64,000 bases of DNA from assembly GCF_029338235.1 (NCBI RefSeq), contig NZ_CP119785.1:806001-870000 (forward strand), written 5' to 3'. The DNA is from Haloarcula rara (lineage in GTDB: Archaea; Halobacteriota; Halobacteria; Halobacteriales; Haloarculaceae). Position numbers and translations under genes: made by a program. The notes below the pieces were generated by a model. It ran no database searches. It was given only the letters and a program-made list of their open reading frames with translations, and had not been told where the DNA came from. This document shows, piece by piece, positions 44,359-53,311 of this stretch (position 1 is the first letter of the stretch; the number at the start of each line of letters is the position of its first letter).

Positions 44359-44368
44359 TATATAAAAC
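44359..44368 (-). promoter_or_regulatory. TATA box of the thermosome gene
   Basis: TTTTATATAG on the minus strand is centred about 42 nt before the ATG at 44321, giving a predicted leader of about 15 nt. It is one of the strongest A+T boxes in the window, as expected for an abundantly expressed heat-shock gene. Confidence 0.6.
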
Positions 44369-44485
44369 TATCGAACGAGCGGCCGGGCCGACCGACGGAC
44401 GCGAGTACGATACGCCCTCCCATCGGTGGGTCTCCGGCCGATACGCCCCGATGATTTATTAGCGGGTTCATCCCATGTGATATAG

Positions 44486-45304
44486 ATGCTGGAGCTGGAG
44501 CACGGCTTTCGAGTAGTGGACGTACACGCACGCGTGGAACCGGACGAGGAGCGCCGGCCACGACCCGGGCTGGGCGACCCCGAACAGCTCGAACTGGAGA
44601 TGCACCAGGCCGGGGTCGTCCGTGCCGTCGTCTACCCGGGCGCCCGCGAGGGCGATTATCTGACGGCCAACAACGCCGTCGCGCGGATGTCGGTCGGCCG
44701 GCCACTGGTGGCCTTCGCCCGTATCGACGGTGCCCGCGAACCGGGCGGCGGCGCCGGCTCGCGGCTGCGGAACCTCACCAACCGGGGCGGCGGGGACCAC
44801 ACGACTCCAGAAGATATCGAGCAGTACGCCTACGACGACCGCTTCTACGGCTTCAAGCTCCACCCGGGGAAGGACGGTCTGCCGACCGATGCCGTCCTCG
44901 AACAGCTGGCCGACGTCGCCCTGCCGGTGCTCGTCCACGGCGGTGAGGAGGTCCCTCCGTCGACTATCGCCGACGAACTGCTGGGCTATGACATCCCCGT
45001 CATCCTCGCCCACTTCGGCGCCCACCCGCTTCGCGTTGAGCTGATGGACGAGGCCATCGCCCTGCTTTCCGACCACGACCGGCTCTATCTGGACACGAGC
45101 GTCGTCCGCTACCGGGACCCGCTGGAGCGGGCGATTCGCGAACACCCCGACCGGGTGCTGTTTGGCAGCGGCTCGCCACACACTCACCCGAATGTCGCGG
45201 TGATGGAAATTCTCACGCTGGACGTCCCCGAAGACGCGATGAAGAAAGTGTTCTCGAACAACGCAGGCCGGGTCGTCGAACCGCTCGCCCCCCGGCAGTT
45301 CTAG
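44486..45304 (+). CDS. Amidohydrolase family protein (TatD/ACMSD-like)
   Basis: This 272-residue TIM-barrel hydrolase has metal-ligand motifs VVDVHARV near the N-terminus, FYGFKLHPGKDG, LPVLVHGG, VILAHFGAHP and FGSGSPHTHPN. A TATA-like TTTATTA (44454-44460) is about 28 nt upstream of the ATG, so the transcript should be leaderless. The substrate is unknown. Its stop codon shares CTAG (45301-45304) with the convergent glycosyltransferase stop. Confidence 0.8.
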   Translation: MLELEHGFRVVDVHARVEPDEERRPRPGLGDPEQLELEMHQAGVVRAVVYPGAREGDYLTANNAVARMSVGRPLVAFARIDGAREPGGGAGSRLRNLTNRGGGDHTTPEDIEQYAYDDRFYGFKLHPGKDGLPTDAVLEQLADVALPVLVHGGEEVPPSTIADELLGYDIPVILAHFGAHPLRVELMDEAIALLSDHDRLYLDTSVVRYRDPLERAIREHPDRVLFGSGSPHTHPNVAVMEILTLDVPEDAMKKVFSNNAGRVVEPLAPRQF

Positions 45305-46194
45305 CGCCAGTCGTACACTGCAACGGCCCGGTCAGCCCGGACCGACCGCCCGTTGGGGTTCTCGCCGCCCCGATACCGTACGAGGAGGCCGTCCTTGCTG
45401 CCCGCCCCCGCGCCCCCGATGACGTCCCGTCCGGTCGAGAACCACTGCGACGGGGCCGTGTTCCCCTTTGCGACGCCTTTCAGGGCCTCGACGGCGTCGC
45501 TACCGGCGTGGCTCAGTATCCGTCGAGCCACCGTCGGCCGGACGCCGTAGTTTTTCACCAGCCGGTAGGAAAGCGACCGGTACTTCCAGTGCCAGTCCCG
45601 TTCGCGGATACCGCCGTCGGCCTCGAACTCCCGGCGCACGCACATCCCGCTGTCCCAGCCCACCGTGTACTCTCGCTCGGCCAGGCGGTGGGCCACGTCG
45701 CGGGAACTCCCTATCTGGAGGTACTCGTCGAAGCCATCGAGCGCGTCGAGGGCCTCGCGCCGGAAAGCGACGTTGCCGGCGTTGAAGTAGGTGACCGAGC
45801 GCCCGGCGATGGTCCGTGACTCCTTGGACTCGGTCGTCATACCGGCGGTGAGTTGCTCGTGGGTCGGCCCCGTCACCGCCGCGTGCTCGTCGATGCCCGA
45901 CCGGACGGCCTCACCCCACCCGTCCTCGACGGAGAGGATGTGACTCACCAGCGCCACGACGTCGCCCGTCGCCCGGTCGAGCCCGGCGTTGCGGGCGACG
46001 GTGACCGACCGGGCCGCGATTTCGACCAGTACGTCCACGTCCGACCGGTCACGGACCATCCCGGTCGTGCCATCGGCAGAGGGCCCGTTGACGACGATGA
46101 CCTCGGCGTCGGGCACCTGCTCGGCGAGTGCGTCCAGACAGCCGGCCAGCTCCTCCCGGCCGTTTAGCGTCGGGACCACTACCGATAGCTCCAT
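45301..46194 (-). CDS. Family 2 glycosyltransferase
   Basis: This 297-residue protein starts at the ATG at 46194. The GT-A fold is shown by MELSVVVPTLNGREELAGCL, VIVVNGPSADGT and a later acidic motif, EDGW. There is no strong membrane segment, though the C-terminal half is basic (YRLVKNYGVRPTVARRIL) and may bind the membrane. A TATA-like TTTTATGC lies about 28 nt upstream. The acceptor is unknown. It overlaps the convergent amidohydrolase gene by 4 bp. Confidence 0.82.
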   Translation of the reverse strand: MELSVVVPTLNGREELAGCLDALAEQVPDAEVIVVNGPSADGTTGMVRDRSDVDVLVEIAARSVTVARNAGLDRATGDVVALVSHILSVEDGWGEAVRSGIDEHAAVTGPTHEQLTAGMTTESKESRTIAGRSVTYFNAGNVAFRREALDALDGFDEYLQIGSSRDVAHRLAEREYTVGWDSGMCVRREFEADGGIRERDWHWKYRSLSYRLVKNYGVRPTVARRILSHAGSDAVEALKGVAKGNTAPSQWFSTGRDVIGGAGAGSKDGLLVRYRGGENPNGRSVRADRAVAVYDWR

Positions 46195-46330
46195 GCTCCA
46201 CGATTCGATGCCGGAACCGCATAAAACTCGCGGGCGACGGGACACCGTGGGACTGGACAGCACAGTCGGCGGACGTGGGCAACTGTCCGACGGCGGTGCG
46301 GACACCTGTCTGCCAGGGCCCCCTGGACCG

Positions 46331-47044
46331 CTACTGCGATGAGACGTGCGTGTTCCAGTAGGAGACCGAGGCGAGTTTATCGCCCAGTGGCGTCCCGCCG
46401 ATGGCCGTATCGATAGAGCGGAACGAGGAGGCGAGCTCGTTGGGAATCTTCCGGTAGAAGCCGTAGGGGAGCACCCAGTCGTGGTCTTCCGTGGCGAGTT
46501 CGAGGTCGGCGCCGTCGAGCAGGCGGTCGATCTCCCAGCGGGAGTACAGTCGCGACCCCATCGGGAGCGCCCAGTTGTACAGCGAGCGCGTCGAGAACCG
46601 GTTGAACGTGTCGAAGAAGACCTGCTCCTTGGCGACCCGGCGCATCTCCGCGAGGAAGGCCGCGGGGGTGTCGGCCAGGTGGAAAAACCGCATCGCCAGC
46701 ACGGTGTCGAAGTGGTTGTCCGGGAAGGGGAGCCTGGCGGCGTCGCCGCGCATGAACTCGACGTGGTCGTCGACGCCGGCGGCCTGAGCCTTCTCGCGGC
46801 CCTGCTGGAGCATCGGCCCGGAGATGTCGAGCCCGGTGATGTCGGCGTCGCGCTCGGCGAGCATCACGGTGAAGCGCCCGGTGCCGCAGGCGACTTCGAG
46901 CACTTTCTTGTCCGCCACCGGACCGATGGCCTCAAGAACCGCTTCCTTCTCACGACGGTCGATGAGCCGGCCACCGCGGGAGAATCGCTTGGCCTCGTAC
47001 TCTTCGGCCACGGTGTCGGTCTGGTACCACTCCTGCCCTTTCAC
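46331..47044 (-). CDS. Class I SAM-dependent methyltransferase
   Basis: This 237-residue methyltransferase shows motif I LEVACGTGRFTVMLAE, motif post-I GLDISGPML and motif IV HFDTVLAMRFFHL. The UbiE-like layout suggests a small-molecule or lipid substrate. The C-terminal region (GSRLYSRWEIDRLLDGADLEL) matches the usual substrate lid. The gene runs in the same direction as the glycosyltransferase downstream of it, which may be functionally linked. Confidence 0.85.
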   Translation of the reverse strand: MKGQEWYQTDTVAEEYEAKRFSRGGRLIDRREKEAVLEAIGPVADKKVLEVACGTGRFTVMLAERDADITGLDISGPMLQQGREKAQAAGVDDHVEFMRGDAARLPFPDNHFDTVLAMRFFHLADTPAAFLAEMRRVAKEQVFFDTFNRFSTRSLYNWALPMGSRLYSRWEIDRLLDGADLELATEDHDWVLPYGFYRKIPNELASSFRSIDTAIGGTPLGDKLASVSYWNTHVSSQ

Positions 47045-47209
47045 GCACGATTGTGCCCACCGGGGGAATAAAACGATACTGGAATCGCCGTTCGGCCCCC
47101 GAACTGTGCCGGAGTCGACAGCTCGGGGAGCGGAATTTCTCTATTCGAGTATTGTATAAGGAGACATTAAACATACTATAGTGTCCGTATTGTTTGGTCA
47201 TGAATATAG

Positions 47210-47233
47210 CCAAGTTTTACCAGTAGTACTTGG
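47210..47233. promoter_or_regulatory. Possible operator before the small winged-helix regulator gene
   Basis: CCAAGT (47210-47215) and ACTTGG (47228-47233) form an inverted pair flanking a T-rich TATA-like segment, 13 bp upstream of the ATG at 47246. This would suit autoregulation by the encoded DNA-binding protein. The half-sites are short, so chance is possible. Confidence 0.35.
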
Positions 47234-47245
47234 TTATCGGTCAGT

Positions 47246-47515
47246 ATGAGTACGACCACCGAGGATATGTCGGCGTCACCGTTCGCTCAGGAGGACTTCC
47301 GGGAGCGGCTCCGTGAACTGCCACCGAGCGCGAAGCTCGTCGCGAAAGTGCTGGAAGACGACGCGCCTCTCTCACAGGGCCAGCTCGCCGAGACCTCACT
47401 GTTGCCCGACCGAACCGTCCGCTACGCGCTGAACCGCCTGGAAGAGTCCGAACTCGTCGACTCCCGATACAGCTTCACCGACGCGCGAAAGCAGGTCTAC
47501 TTCCTCACGGCCTGA
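47246..47515 (+). CDS. Small MarR-like winged helix-turn-helix regulator
   Basis: This 89-residue protein is essentially one winged helix: LPPSAKLVAKVLEDDAPLSQ, a recognition helix TSLLPDRTVRYALNRLEES and a wing SRYSFTDARKQVYFL. Length and pattern match short haloarchaeal MarR-family regulators with HTH_24/MarR_2-like domains. It is a stand-alone gene with an A+T-rich upstream region (47150-47245) that contains a possible operator. Confidence 0.8.
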   Translation: MSTTTEDMSASPFAQEDFRERLRELPPSAKLVAKVLEDDAPLSQGQLAETSLLPDRTVRYALNRLEESELVDSRYSFTDARKQVYFLTA

Positions 47516-47628
47516 GACGGTCGAGTGGGCACCGAGGGCGCCATCCGGGGGCGGGGAGTAGATATGGGGATACCAGCTCACAGTTCGAGTCGCCGGAGTT
47601 TTCAGCGGCGCCCGCGAGCCGATAGCCG

Positions 47629-48417
47629 ATGGACTGGCGCCGGGTAGACGTCGCCGTCGAAACGCGTGCACCCACTGGCGAGACCGCCGCGTATCTGAGC
47701 GACGGCCCCGACGCGCTGCTGGTCGACCCCGCGGGCCGGACGCCGACGCTCGACGACGCGGTCCGAGCCACAGACGTCGCACACGTCGCGGTCACCCACC
47801 ACCACCCGGACCACGTCGGTGCCGTGGCCGACTACGCACGGGCGACTGGCGCGACCGTCTGGGCCCGCCGCGGTCGTACCGAGTCGTTCGAAGCCGCGAC
47901 CGGTATCGCCCCGGACCGCACCTTCACCGAGGGGACGACGATTCCGGCAGGCGACGGCGTCACCGTTCTCGACCTCTCCGGCCACGCGCCCGAACACGTG
48001 GGTTTCGTCACCGACGCCGGCGTCGTCAGCGGCGACGTGGCCGTCGCCGAGGGTAGCGTGGTGGTGGGCGCGCCCGAGGGCGATATGCGGGCCTATCTCA
48101 CGTCGCTACGGCGACTCCACGCTCGGAACCCCAGAACGCTGTGTCCCGGCCACGGGCCGACGATTGATTCGCCTCGGGCCGTCTGCCGGGGACTCATCGA
48201 GCATCGGCTGGAGCGGGAACGCGGTGTCTGGGAGGCCGTCGCATCCGGCGCAGCGACGCCCAACGCCATCGTCGACCGGGCCTACGAGAAGGACCTGACC
48301 GGGGTGCGAGACCTCGCGCTCGCGACGGTCCGCGCCCATCTGGAGAAACTGGCCGTCGATGGGGCAGTTCGGTGGGACGGACGCCGGGCACGCCCGGCAC
48401 GAGCGTCCCGGCGGTGA
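47629..48417 (+). CDS. Metallo-beta-lactamase fold hydrolase
   Basis: This 262-residue protein has the MBL motif HHHPDH (H57, H59, D61, H62), then DLSGHAPEHVGFV and CPGHGPTID for the later metal ligands. A winged-helix-like C-terminal part (LATVRAHLEKLAVDGAVRWDG) resembles LACTB2-type hydrolases. Glyoxalase II-like or nuclease activity is possible. The substrate is undetermined. Confidence 0.82.
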   Translation: MDWRRVDVAVETRAPTGETAAYLSDGPDALLVDPAGRTPTLDDAVRATDVAHVAVTHHHPDHVGAVADYARATGATVWARRGRTESFEAATGIAPDRTFTEGTTIPAGDGVTVLDLSGHAPEHVGFVTDAGVVSGDVAVAEGSVVVGAPEGDMRAYLTSLRRLHARNPRTLCPGHGPTIDSPRAVCRGLIEHRLERERGVWEAVASGAATPNAIVDRAYEKDLTGVRDLALATVRAHLEKLAVDGAVRWDGRRARPARASRR

Positions 48418-48490
48418 CTCGGGCCTGGTATCCCAGGGCACCAGACTCCGTGAGCAGTGGTTTTATTGTTGGCATAGGCGAAGCGTAATT

Positions 48491-49603
48491 ATGGCCCACG
48501 GCTCCGGTCCGACGCCAATCGAGACGCTGTGTCGCCGGTACGGTCCCGGCCGGCTCCCGCTCGCAGACCGCCGCGTGGTCGCCACGGGGTACGCGTTCGC
48601 CACCGCGGCGCTGCTCTCGACGGTGATCTTGGTGTTTCTCGCCGGTGGTGCGGTCACAGTCCTTCTCTCCTACCATAACTTCAGGTTCGGCGGTGGGAAC
48701 ACGCTGAAACTGGTCTGGTCCAACGGGCCCGACGGACCGCTCAACCCACTCCTGCTTGCCGGGTTCATCTCCCTGCTTTTCATGTTGTCGGCGTTCCTCG
48801 CCGGGGCAGCCGCGCGATACCTTCCAGCGCGACTGCGCCGTCGCGGCGCTCTCACAGGGACCCTCACGATGGCCGGCGCGTACATTGTGGGCGGAGTGCC
48901 AACCGGTGTCACCCTCATGCTGGACGGTGAGGGTTTGGGCCCAGCCGGGTCGCTGCTCGTCGGATTCATCATCAGCCTCGTTGCGTTCCCGTATAGTGCC
49001 TGGCTGTCGCTACCCGTGGGCGCCGCCGTCGGTCACGTCCACCAGCGTGCCGTGGGCGACTCGGTTCACCGCGGTGTCGCGTCCCGTCTCGGCAACAGAG
49101 TGCGAGCGGCCGCCACGAGAGCGCTCGCTCCCCTCCGCGACCGAGTCGTCTACGGGTGGACGCGCTACGGCCTCGGTGGGCTCCCCGGCGGCACCCGCCC
49201 GGCTTTCGGGGCGGGCTACGCCTTCGCCGCTGTCGCCGGGGTGCTAGCCCTCGTTTTCATCGGTTTCGCTCTGCAGTTGGAGGCACCCGAGAGTCGCTGG
49301 CTAGCCCTCTCCGCGGTGGTGTTCGTTCCTGTGGCCGCCGCCGCAGGCACGCTCGTGTGGTCGCTACTTCCCGACGACTTCCCCTACCGCGGCCCCGTCG
49401 GTGGGACGGGGGTGATGGCCGCCACCCTGCTGGTCGCCGGTAGCGTCGTCCCCCTGCTGTACGGGGTGCCGGAGGTCACCGTCGCGACCAGCATCGAGCC
49501 CGGCATTAGCGCCCTCCTCTATTTCGGCTGGCTGTCGCTACCCGTGGGGGCCGCCGTCGGCTCCGTCCACGACCGGGCCCTGGCCACGACGCACGTCTTT
49601 TGA
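48491..49603 (+). CDS. Polytopic membrane protein with internal duplication
   Basis: This 370-residue protein starts at the ATG at 48491 and has about eight helices. The two halves are homologous: both begin near RRYGPGRLPLADRR / RYGLGGLPGGTRP followed by GYAFA, and both end with WLSLPVGAAVG-x-VH-x-RA. The DNA of the last motif is almost identical in both halves (around 49003 and 49532), suggesting recent duplication or gene conversion. A TATA-like TTTTATTG lies near 48462. Function unknown. Confidence 0.72.
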   Translation: MAHGSGPTPIETLCRRYGPGRLPLADRRVVATGYAFATAALLSTVILVFLAGGAVTVLLSYHNFRFGGGNTLKLVWSNGPDGPLNPLLLAGFISLLFMLSAFLAGAAARYLPARLRRRGALTGTLTMAGAYIVGGVPTGVTLMLDGEGLGPAGSLLVGFIISLVAFPYSAWLSLPVGAAVGHVHQRAVGDSVHRGVASRLGNRVRAAATRALAPLRDRVVYGWTRYGLGGLPGGTRPAFGAGYAFAAVAGVLALVFIGFALQLEAPESRWLALSAVVFVPVAAAAGTLVWSLLPDDFPYRGPVGGTGVMAATLLVAGSVVPLLYGVPEVTVATSIEPGISALLYFGWLSLPVGAAVGSVHDRALATTHVF

Positions 49604-49625
49604 CTGTCGACGCCCAGTGTCGGGT

Positions 49626-50333
49626 ATGGACTCACTCGAAACCGAACTCGACCGCGCCCGCGAGCTGGACGTGAGCGAACTCGCGGACGCCATCGAGACC
49701 ATCGGCTTCGAGTGTACGCGCTGTGGGGCCTGTTGCAAGAGCGAGGACGGGGGATGTGGTGGGGACGAAACGGAGCGCGGCGATGACGACACGGGCGTCG
49801 ATGACGACGACTCCGAACCACACACCGCGACGGTGTTTCCAGACGAGATACGGCGGCTCCAGGCGGCGGGCGACTACGACTTCCGGGACGTAGCCCGGCC
49901 GATGCCCTACGGACTAGAGGAGACGCCCGACGGCCCCGAAGGCGAGACCTTCGAGTGGGCGCTCCAAACCGACGGCTGTGGGGACTGTACGTTCTACGAC
50001 GAGAGCGACGGCGTCGGCGCCTGCACCGTCCACGAGGACCGCCCGCTCATCTGTCAGACCTACCCCTTCTCCGTCGCCCTTGGCGGGACGAGCCAGCCGA
50101 TGGGCGACGCGGTTGATTCGGAGGGAATGGTTCGGGCCCACGAGTGCGAGGGATTAGGGCGAGACATCTCCCGAGACGACGCCGAGGAGCTGGCCGCGGC
50201 GCTGAAAGAGCGAGCGGTCAGAGAGCTAGAGGAGGCCATCGGCGTCAGAGAGAACTACGAGCCGACGGACGTCGAGGGCGTCGTCGTCCACGACTCGGAG
50301 GGGCAAAAGCGGCCCGACGGACGCGAGCTCTAG
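49626..50333 (+). CDS. YkgJ-type cysteine-cluster protein
   Basis: This 235-residue protein starts at the ATG at 49626. Cysteines are arranged as CTRCGACC (C30, C33, C36, C37), GCGDC in the middle and CTVHEDRPLICQTYPF. This is the CxxCxxCC Fe-S/zinc cluster family (UPF0153/YkgJ). An insert rich in Asp after the first cluster is unusual. A YkgJ-like metal or redox role is suspected. It is convergent with the TRAM gene and shares CTAG (50330-50333) at the stops. Confidence 0.82.
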   Translation: MDSLETELDRARELDVSELADAIETIGFECTRCGACCKSEDGGCGGDETERGDDDTGVDDDDSEPHTATVFPDEIRRLQAAGDYDFRDVARPMPYGLEETPDGPEGETFEWALQTDGCGDCTFYDESDGVGACTVHEDRPLICQTYPFSVALGGTSQPMGDAVDSEGMVRAHECEGLGRDISRDDAEELAAALKERAVRELEEAIGVRENYEPTDVEGVVVHDSEGQKRPDGREL

Positions 50334-50731
50334 ACGTCCTCGTCGAGAATCTCGCCGACGGCGAAGTTGGACTTGACCTCGGTGACCTCTATCTTGACCC
50401 GTTCGCCGATGTCGGCCCCGGGGACGATGATGACGTAGCCGCGTTCGACGCGGGCGATGCCGTCGCCCTGCTTGCCGATGTCCTCGATTTCGACGTAGCG
50501 GGTCTCGCCCGGTTCGACCGGCGGCTGTGGCTGGTCCGGCGGTGTCTCCGCCGCCGTGCTCTCGTCGGCCTCGGCTTCGATATCCGTGGAGATGAGCGCG
50601 ACCCGGTATGTCCCGCCTGCCTCGACGGCGCCCGCCTCTACTTCGCGTCGGGGCACTTCGACGAGATACCGGTCATCCTCGGCAGTCACGTCAGCACTGA
50701 ACAGACACAGCAGTTCGTCCGAGATTTCCAT
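50330..50731 (-). CDS. TRAM domain RNA-binding protein
   Basis: This 133-residue protein has a C-terminal TRAM barrel: EPGETRYVEIEDIGKQGDGIARVERGYVIIVPGADIGERVKIEVTEVKSNFAVGEI. The N-terminus has an acidic segment and a Pro-rich linker. TRAM proteins bind structured RNA, and single-domain archaeal TRAM proteins act as RNA chaperones. The additional N-terminal region is lineage-specific and of unknown role. Confidence 0.88.
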   Translation of the reverse strand: MEISDELLCLFSADVTAEDDRYLVEVPRREVEAGAVEAGGTYRVALISTDIEAEADESTAAETPPDQPQPPVEPGETRYVEIEDIGKQGDGIARVERGYVIIVPGADIGERVKIEVTEVKSNFAVGEILDEDV

Positions 50732-50963
50732 AGTGATAGACCTCCACTTGCCATACTAACCGGCCACGATTAAAGAACTGCCGGAGCGGGTGGTCCGACG
50801 CGTCTCCCGTCCCGATCGCGTTGCCCCGCTGTACCAACCGAGCCGTGACGGCCCGGTCAGCGGTACGCGACGCGACTGGTAAGGCGAGCAAACCGCAAGA
50901 CAGCGGCCGGTTAACCCACCGTACCAAACCCCCTAAGGGCGGTTCGGTCGAACTACCGGGTAC

Positions 50964-51206
50964 ATGAGCGCAACCGCACAGGCGACCGACAGCCCGCTCT
51001 CGGAGAAACAGCGACGCATCCTCGAGTACCTGGAGGCCAACGCCGACGAGCAGACTTACTTCAAATCGCGCCTCATCGGCGAGGAGCTGGGACTCTCAGC
51101 CAAAGAAGTCGGAACGAACATGACGACCATCGCCGACGGGGAGTTCGCCGTCGACGTCGAGAAGTGGGGCTACTCCTCCTCGACGACGTGGATGGTCGAC
51201 GCCTGA
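50964..51206 (+). CDS. Small winged-helix protein (DUF7123-like)
   Basis: This 80-residue protein has a helical winged-helix-like fold: LSEKQRRILEYLEANADEQTYFKSRLIGEELGLSAKEVGTNM then a wing ending KWGYSSSTTWMV. I recognise the pattern as a haloarchaeal conserved family (DUF7123 from memory), probably DNA-binding. There is no catalytic motif. It is a single short gene with its own promoter region. Confidence 0.75.
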   Translation: MSATAQATDSPLSEKQRRILEYLEANADEQTYFKSRLIGEELGLSAKEVGTNMTTIADGEFAVDVEKWGYSSSTTWMVDA

Positions 51207-51297
51207 GACAGTAACAAACTGACGTACTTCGGCACCGCGAATATCTGTACGAACTGACAGCCACCAGTAAGAGACCAGCGGACGTCGCCGCCGTCAG

Positions 51298-51903
51298 TCA
51301 GGGGTCATAGCGCAGCAGCGAATCGGCGTCGGCGGCGAGGGCGGCGGCGCCGTCACCGAAGGAATCGGCGTACCGAATCAGCAAGGTCAGGACGGTCTCG
51401 GGTTCGACGACGGCGTAGCCCCCGTCCCGTGAGAGGAGGCCGGCCGCCTCCAGGTCCTTCGCGTGCTTGCTTATCGTGGGTCGTGACACCGACAGCCTCG
51501 TCGCAAGCTCCGAAGCCGTCACCGATGGGTCCCGGAGCAGGGCGACGAGCATCCCGCGAGGCGTGGCCCGACGCAGGTAGCCAAGCGTCACCTGCTCGAA
51601 CTCGGAGAACTGACCCGCCGGAAAGTAGCGCCGGTAGTCGCCGTCTTTCCGGGAGGCGACGGCGTCTTCCTGTTCCAGGCGGTGGAGATGGTGCTGTGCC
51701 TCGCCGGTACCCAGTTTGAGGTCGTCTCGGAGCTTCGAGAAGTGCGTCCCCGGGCGGGCCGAAACGTAACCAGCGATGGCGTCGGGCGTTTCGGAGTCGC
51801 TGTCGTCGCTGGCCAGACCGACGAAGGGGCTGGCGGCGCCGAGGGCGGCAAAGCGACGTAACGTCGCTCGCTTCTCCTCGTCGACCCCCTCGTCGCCAGT
51901 CAT
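51298..51903 (-). CDS. Transcriptional regulator with two winged-helix domains
   Basis: This is a 201-residue protein. The N-terminal part has a Tat-like RRFAALGAAS and may not be exported. The first winged helix is HFSKLRDDLKLGTGEAQHHLHRLEQEDAVASRKD, and the second is LLRDPSVTASELATRLSVSRPTISKHAKDLEAAGLLSRDGG. Twin wHTH proteins of this build are frequent in haloarchaea. The C-terminal helices may mediate dimerisation. The regulated genes are unknown; the neighbouring SPFH/NfeD pair is one candidate. Confidence 0.75.
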   Translation of the reverse strand: MTGDEGVDEEKRATLRRFAALGAASPFVGLASDDSDSETPDAIAGYVSARPGTHFSKLRDDLKLGTGEAQHHLHRLEQEDAVASRKDGDYRRYFPAGQFSEFEQVTLGYLRRATPRGMLVALLRDPSVTASELATRLSVSRPTISKHAKDLEAAGLLSRDGGYAVVEPETVLTLLIRYADSFGDGAAALAADADSLLRYDP

Positions 51904-51949
51904 ATGTTTCTCAGGAAGTAGTTCTGCTATAAAACGGCTTCGGGTCCGT

Positions 51950-53152
51950 TTATTTACCAGTTTCGCTGTCGCCGTCCCCCGGACCGCCGGTGTCGTCGGG
52001 GCCGCCGGCGATATCGGTCTCGCCGCCGACGCCGTCGTCGATCTCGGCGTCCATCTGTTCGATCATGTCGTCGGCGCTGTCCAACCCGGCGTCTTCGCCC
52101 TGTTTGATCTTCTGGGCCTCTTCCTCCATCGCCTCGACGTCGACCTCGGCCTCCTCGTCTATCTGGCCGAGTATCTCCTCGATATCGTCGAGGCCGAGCA
52201 TCTCGCGGGTCTCGTCGGTGAAGTCGAGGGCCTCGAGGGTGTGGCCGTTCTCCTTCACGTCGGAGCCCTGGAGGTGCTTGCCGTAGCGGCCCACCAGCGA
52301 GGTGAGCTCCTGGGGCAACACGAAGGTGGTGGACTCGGATTTGCCCATCTCGCCGAGCGTCTCCATCCCCTTGTCGATGACGGCGCGTTCGCCCATCGAC
52401 TCGGCGGATTTCGCCCGGAGGACCGTCGAGATAGCGTCACCCTGGGCTTCCAGAATCTGGCTCTGTTTCTCACCCTGGGCGCGGATGATGTTGGACTGCT
52501 TGTCACCCTCCGCGGTCTCGATAGCGGAGCGCCGTTCACCCTGCGCTTCCAGAATCATGGCACGGCGTTTCCGCTCTGCAGAGGTCTGTTGCTCCATGGC
52601 CTGCTGGACGTCCTTCGAGGGGTTGACCTCGCGGACCTCCACGCTCTCGACCCGGACACCCCACTCGTCGGTGGGTTCGTCCAGTTCGCGTCGGATGCGG
52701 GAGTTTATCTCCTGGCGCTTGTTCAGCGTGTCGTCCAGTTCCATGTCACCCAGCACGGCACGGAGCGTGGTCTGGGCGAGGTTCGAGACGGCGCGCTCGT
52801 AGTTGTCGACCTCGAGGAAGGCCTTCTTCGGGTCCATCACCTTGATGTAAACGACGGCGTCGGCGGTGACGGGCGAGTTGTCACGCGTGATGGCTTCCTG
52901 CCGAGGCACGTCGAGCGTCTGGGTCCGCATATCGAAGCGGGTGACGTCGGAGACGAAGGGATAGATGAAGTGAATCCCCTGGTCGAGGATGCCGCGGTAG
53001 GTCCCAAGCACCGTGTAGGCGCCTTTCTGATACGGTCGGATGATAACGACACTGGAGTACGCTACAGCGATAGCCAGCACCAGCAACACCATCGTGACGA
53101 ACACGAAGACGCTGCCAGCGAGGAACTGTAGCGGTACGAGCGGGATTGTCAT
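51950..53152 (-). CDS. SPFH/band 7 domain membrane protein (stomatin-like)
   Basis: This 400-residue protein has an N-terminal hydrophobic hairpin (residues about 8-40) and then the band 7 core: VVIIRPYQKGAYTVLGTYRGIL, DVPRQEAITRDNSPVTADAVVYIKV, and ELDDTLNKRQEINSRIRREL. A coiled-coil Glu/Lys/Ala-rich region (about residues 230-330) follows and then an acidic tail. Such proteins form membrane scaffolds and often pair with NfeD, whose gene lies directly upstream. Confidence 0.88.
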   Translation of the reverse strand: MTIPLVPLQFLAGSVFVFVTMVLLVLAIAVAYSSVVIIRPYQKGAYTVLGTYRGILDQGIHFIYPFVSDVTRFDMRTQTLDVPRQEAITRDNSPVTADAVVYIKVMDPKKAFLEVDNYERAVSNLAQTTLRAVLGDMELDDTLNKRQEINSRIRRELDEPTDEWGVRVESVEVREVNPSKDVQQAMEQQTSAERKRRAMILEAQGERRSAIETAEGDKQSNIIRAQGEKQSQILEAQGDAISTVLRAKSAESMGERAVIDKGMETLGEMGKSESTTFVLPQELTSLVGRYGKHLQGSDVKENGHTLEALDFTDETREMLGLDDIEEILGQIDEEAEVDVEAMEEEAQKIKQGEDAGLDSADDMIEQMDAEIDDGVGGETDIAGGPDDTGGPGDGDSETGK

Positions 53153-53311
53153 GGCACATCGAACTCCGGTCGGCTGAAATAAAAGCCTTCGGTGACTGTG
53201 TCACAAACTACCGATATTCAACACAGCGATAGCGGTAGTTCTGGCCACCATTTCCGGACAGATTCGACGGATTGGCGGGCAGATGCTGACAAAACGGCAC
53301 AACAGTACCGC

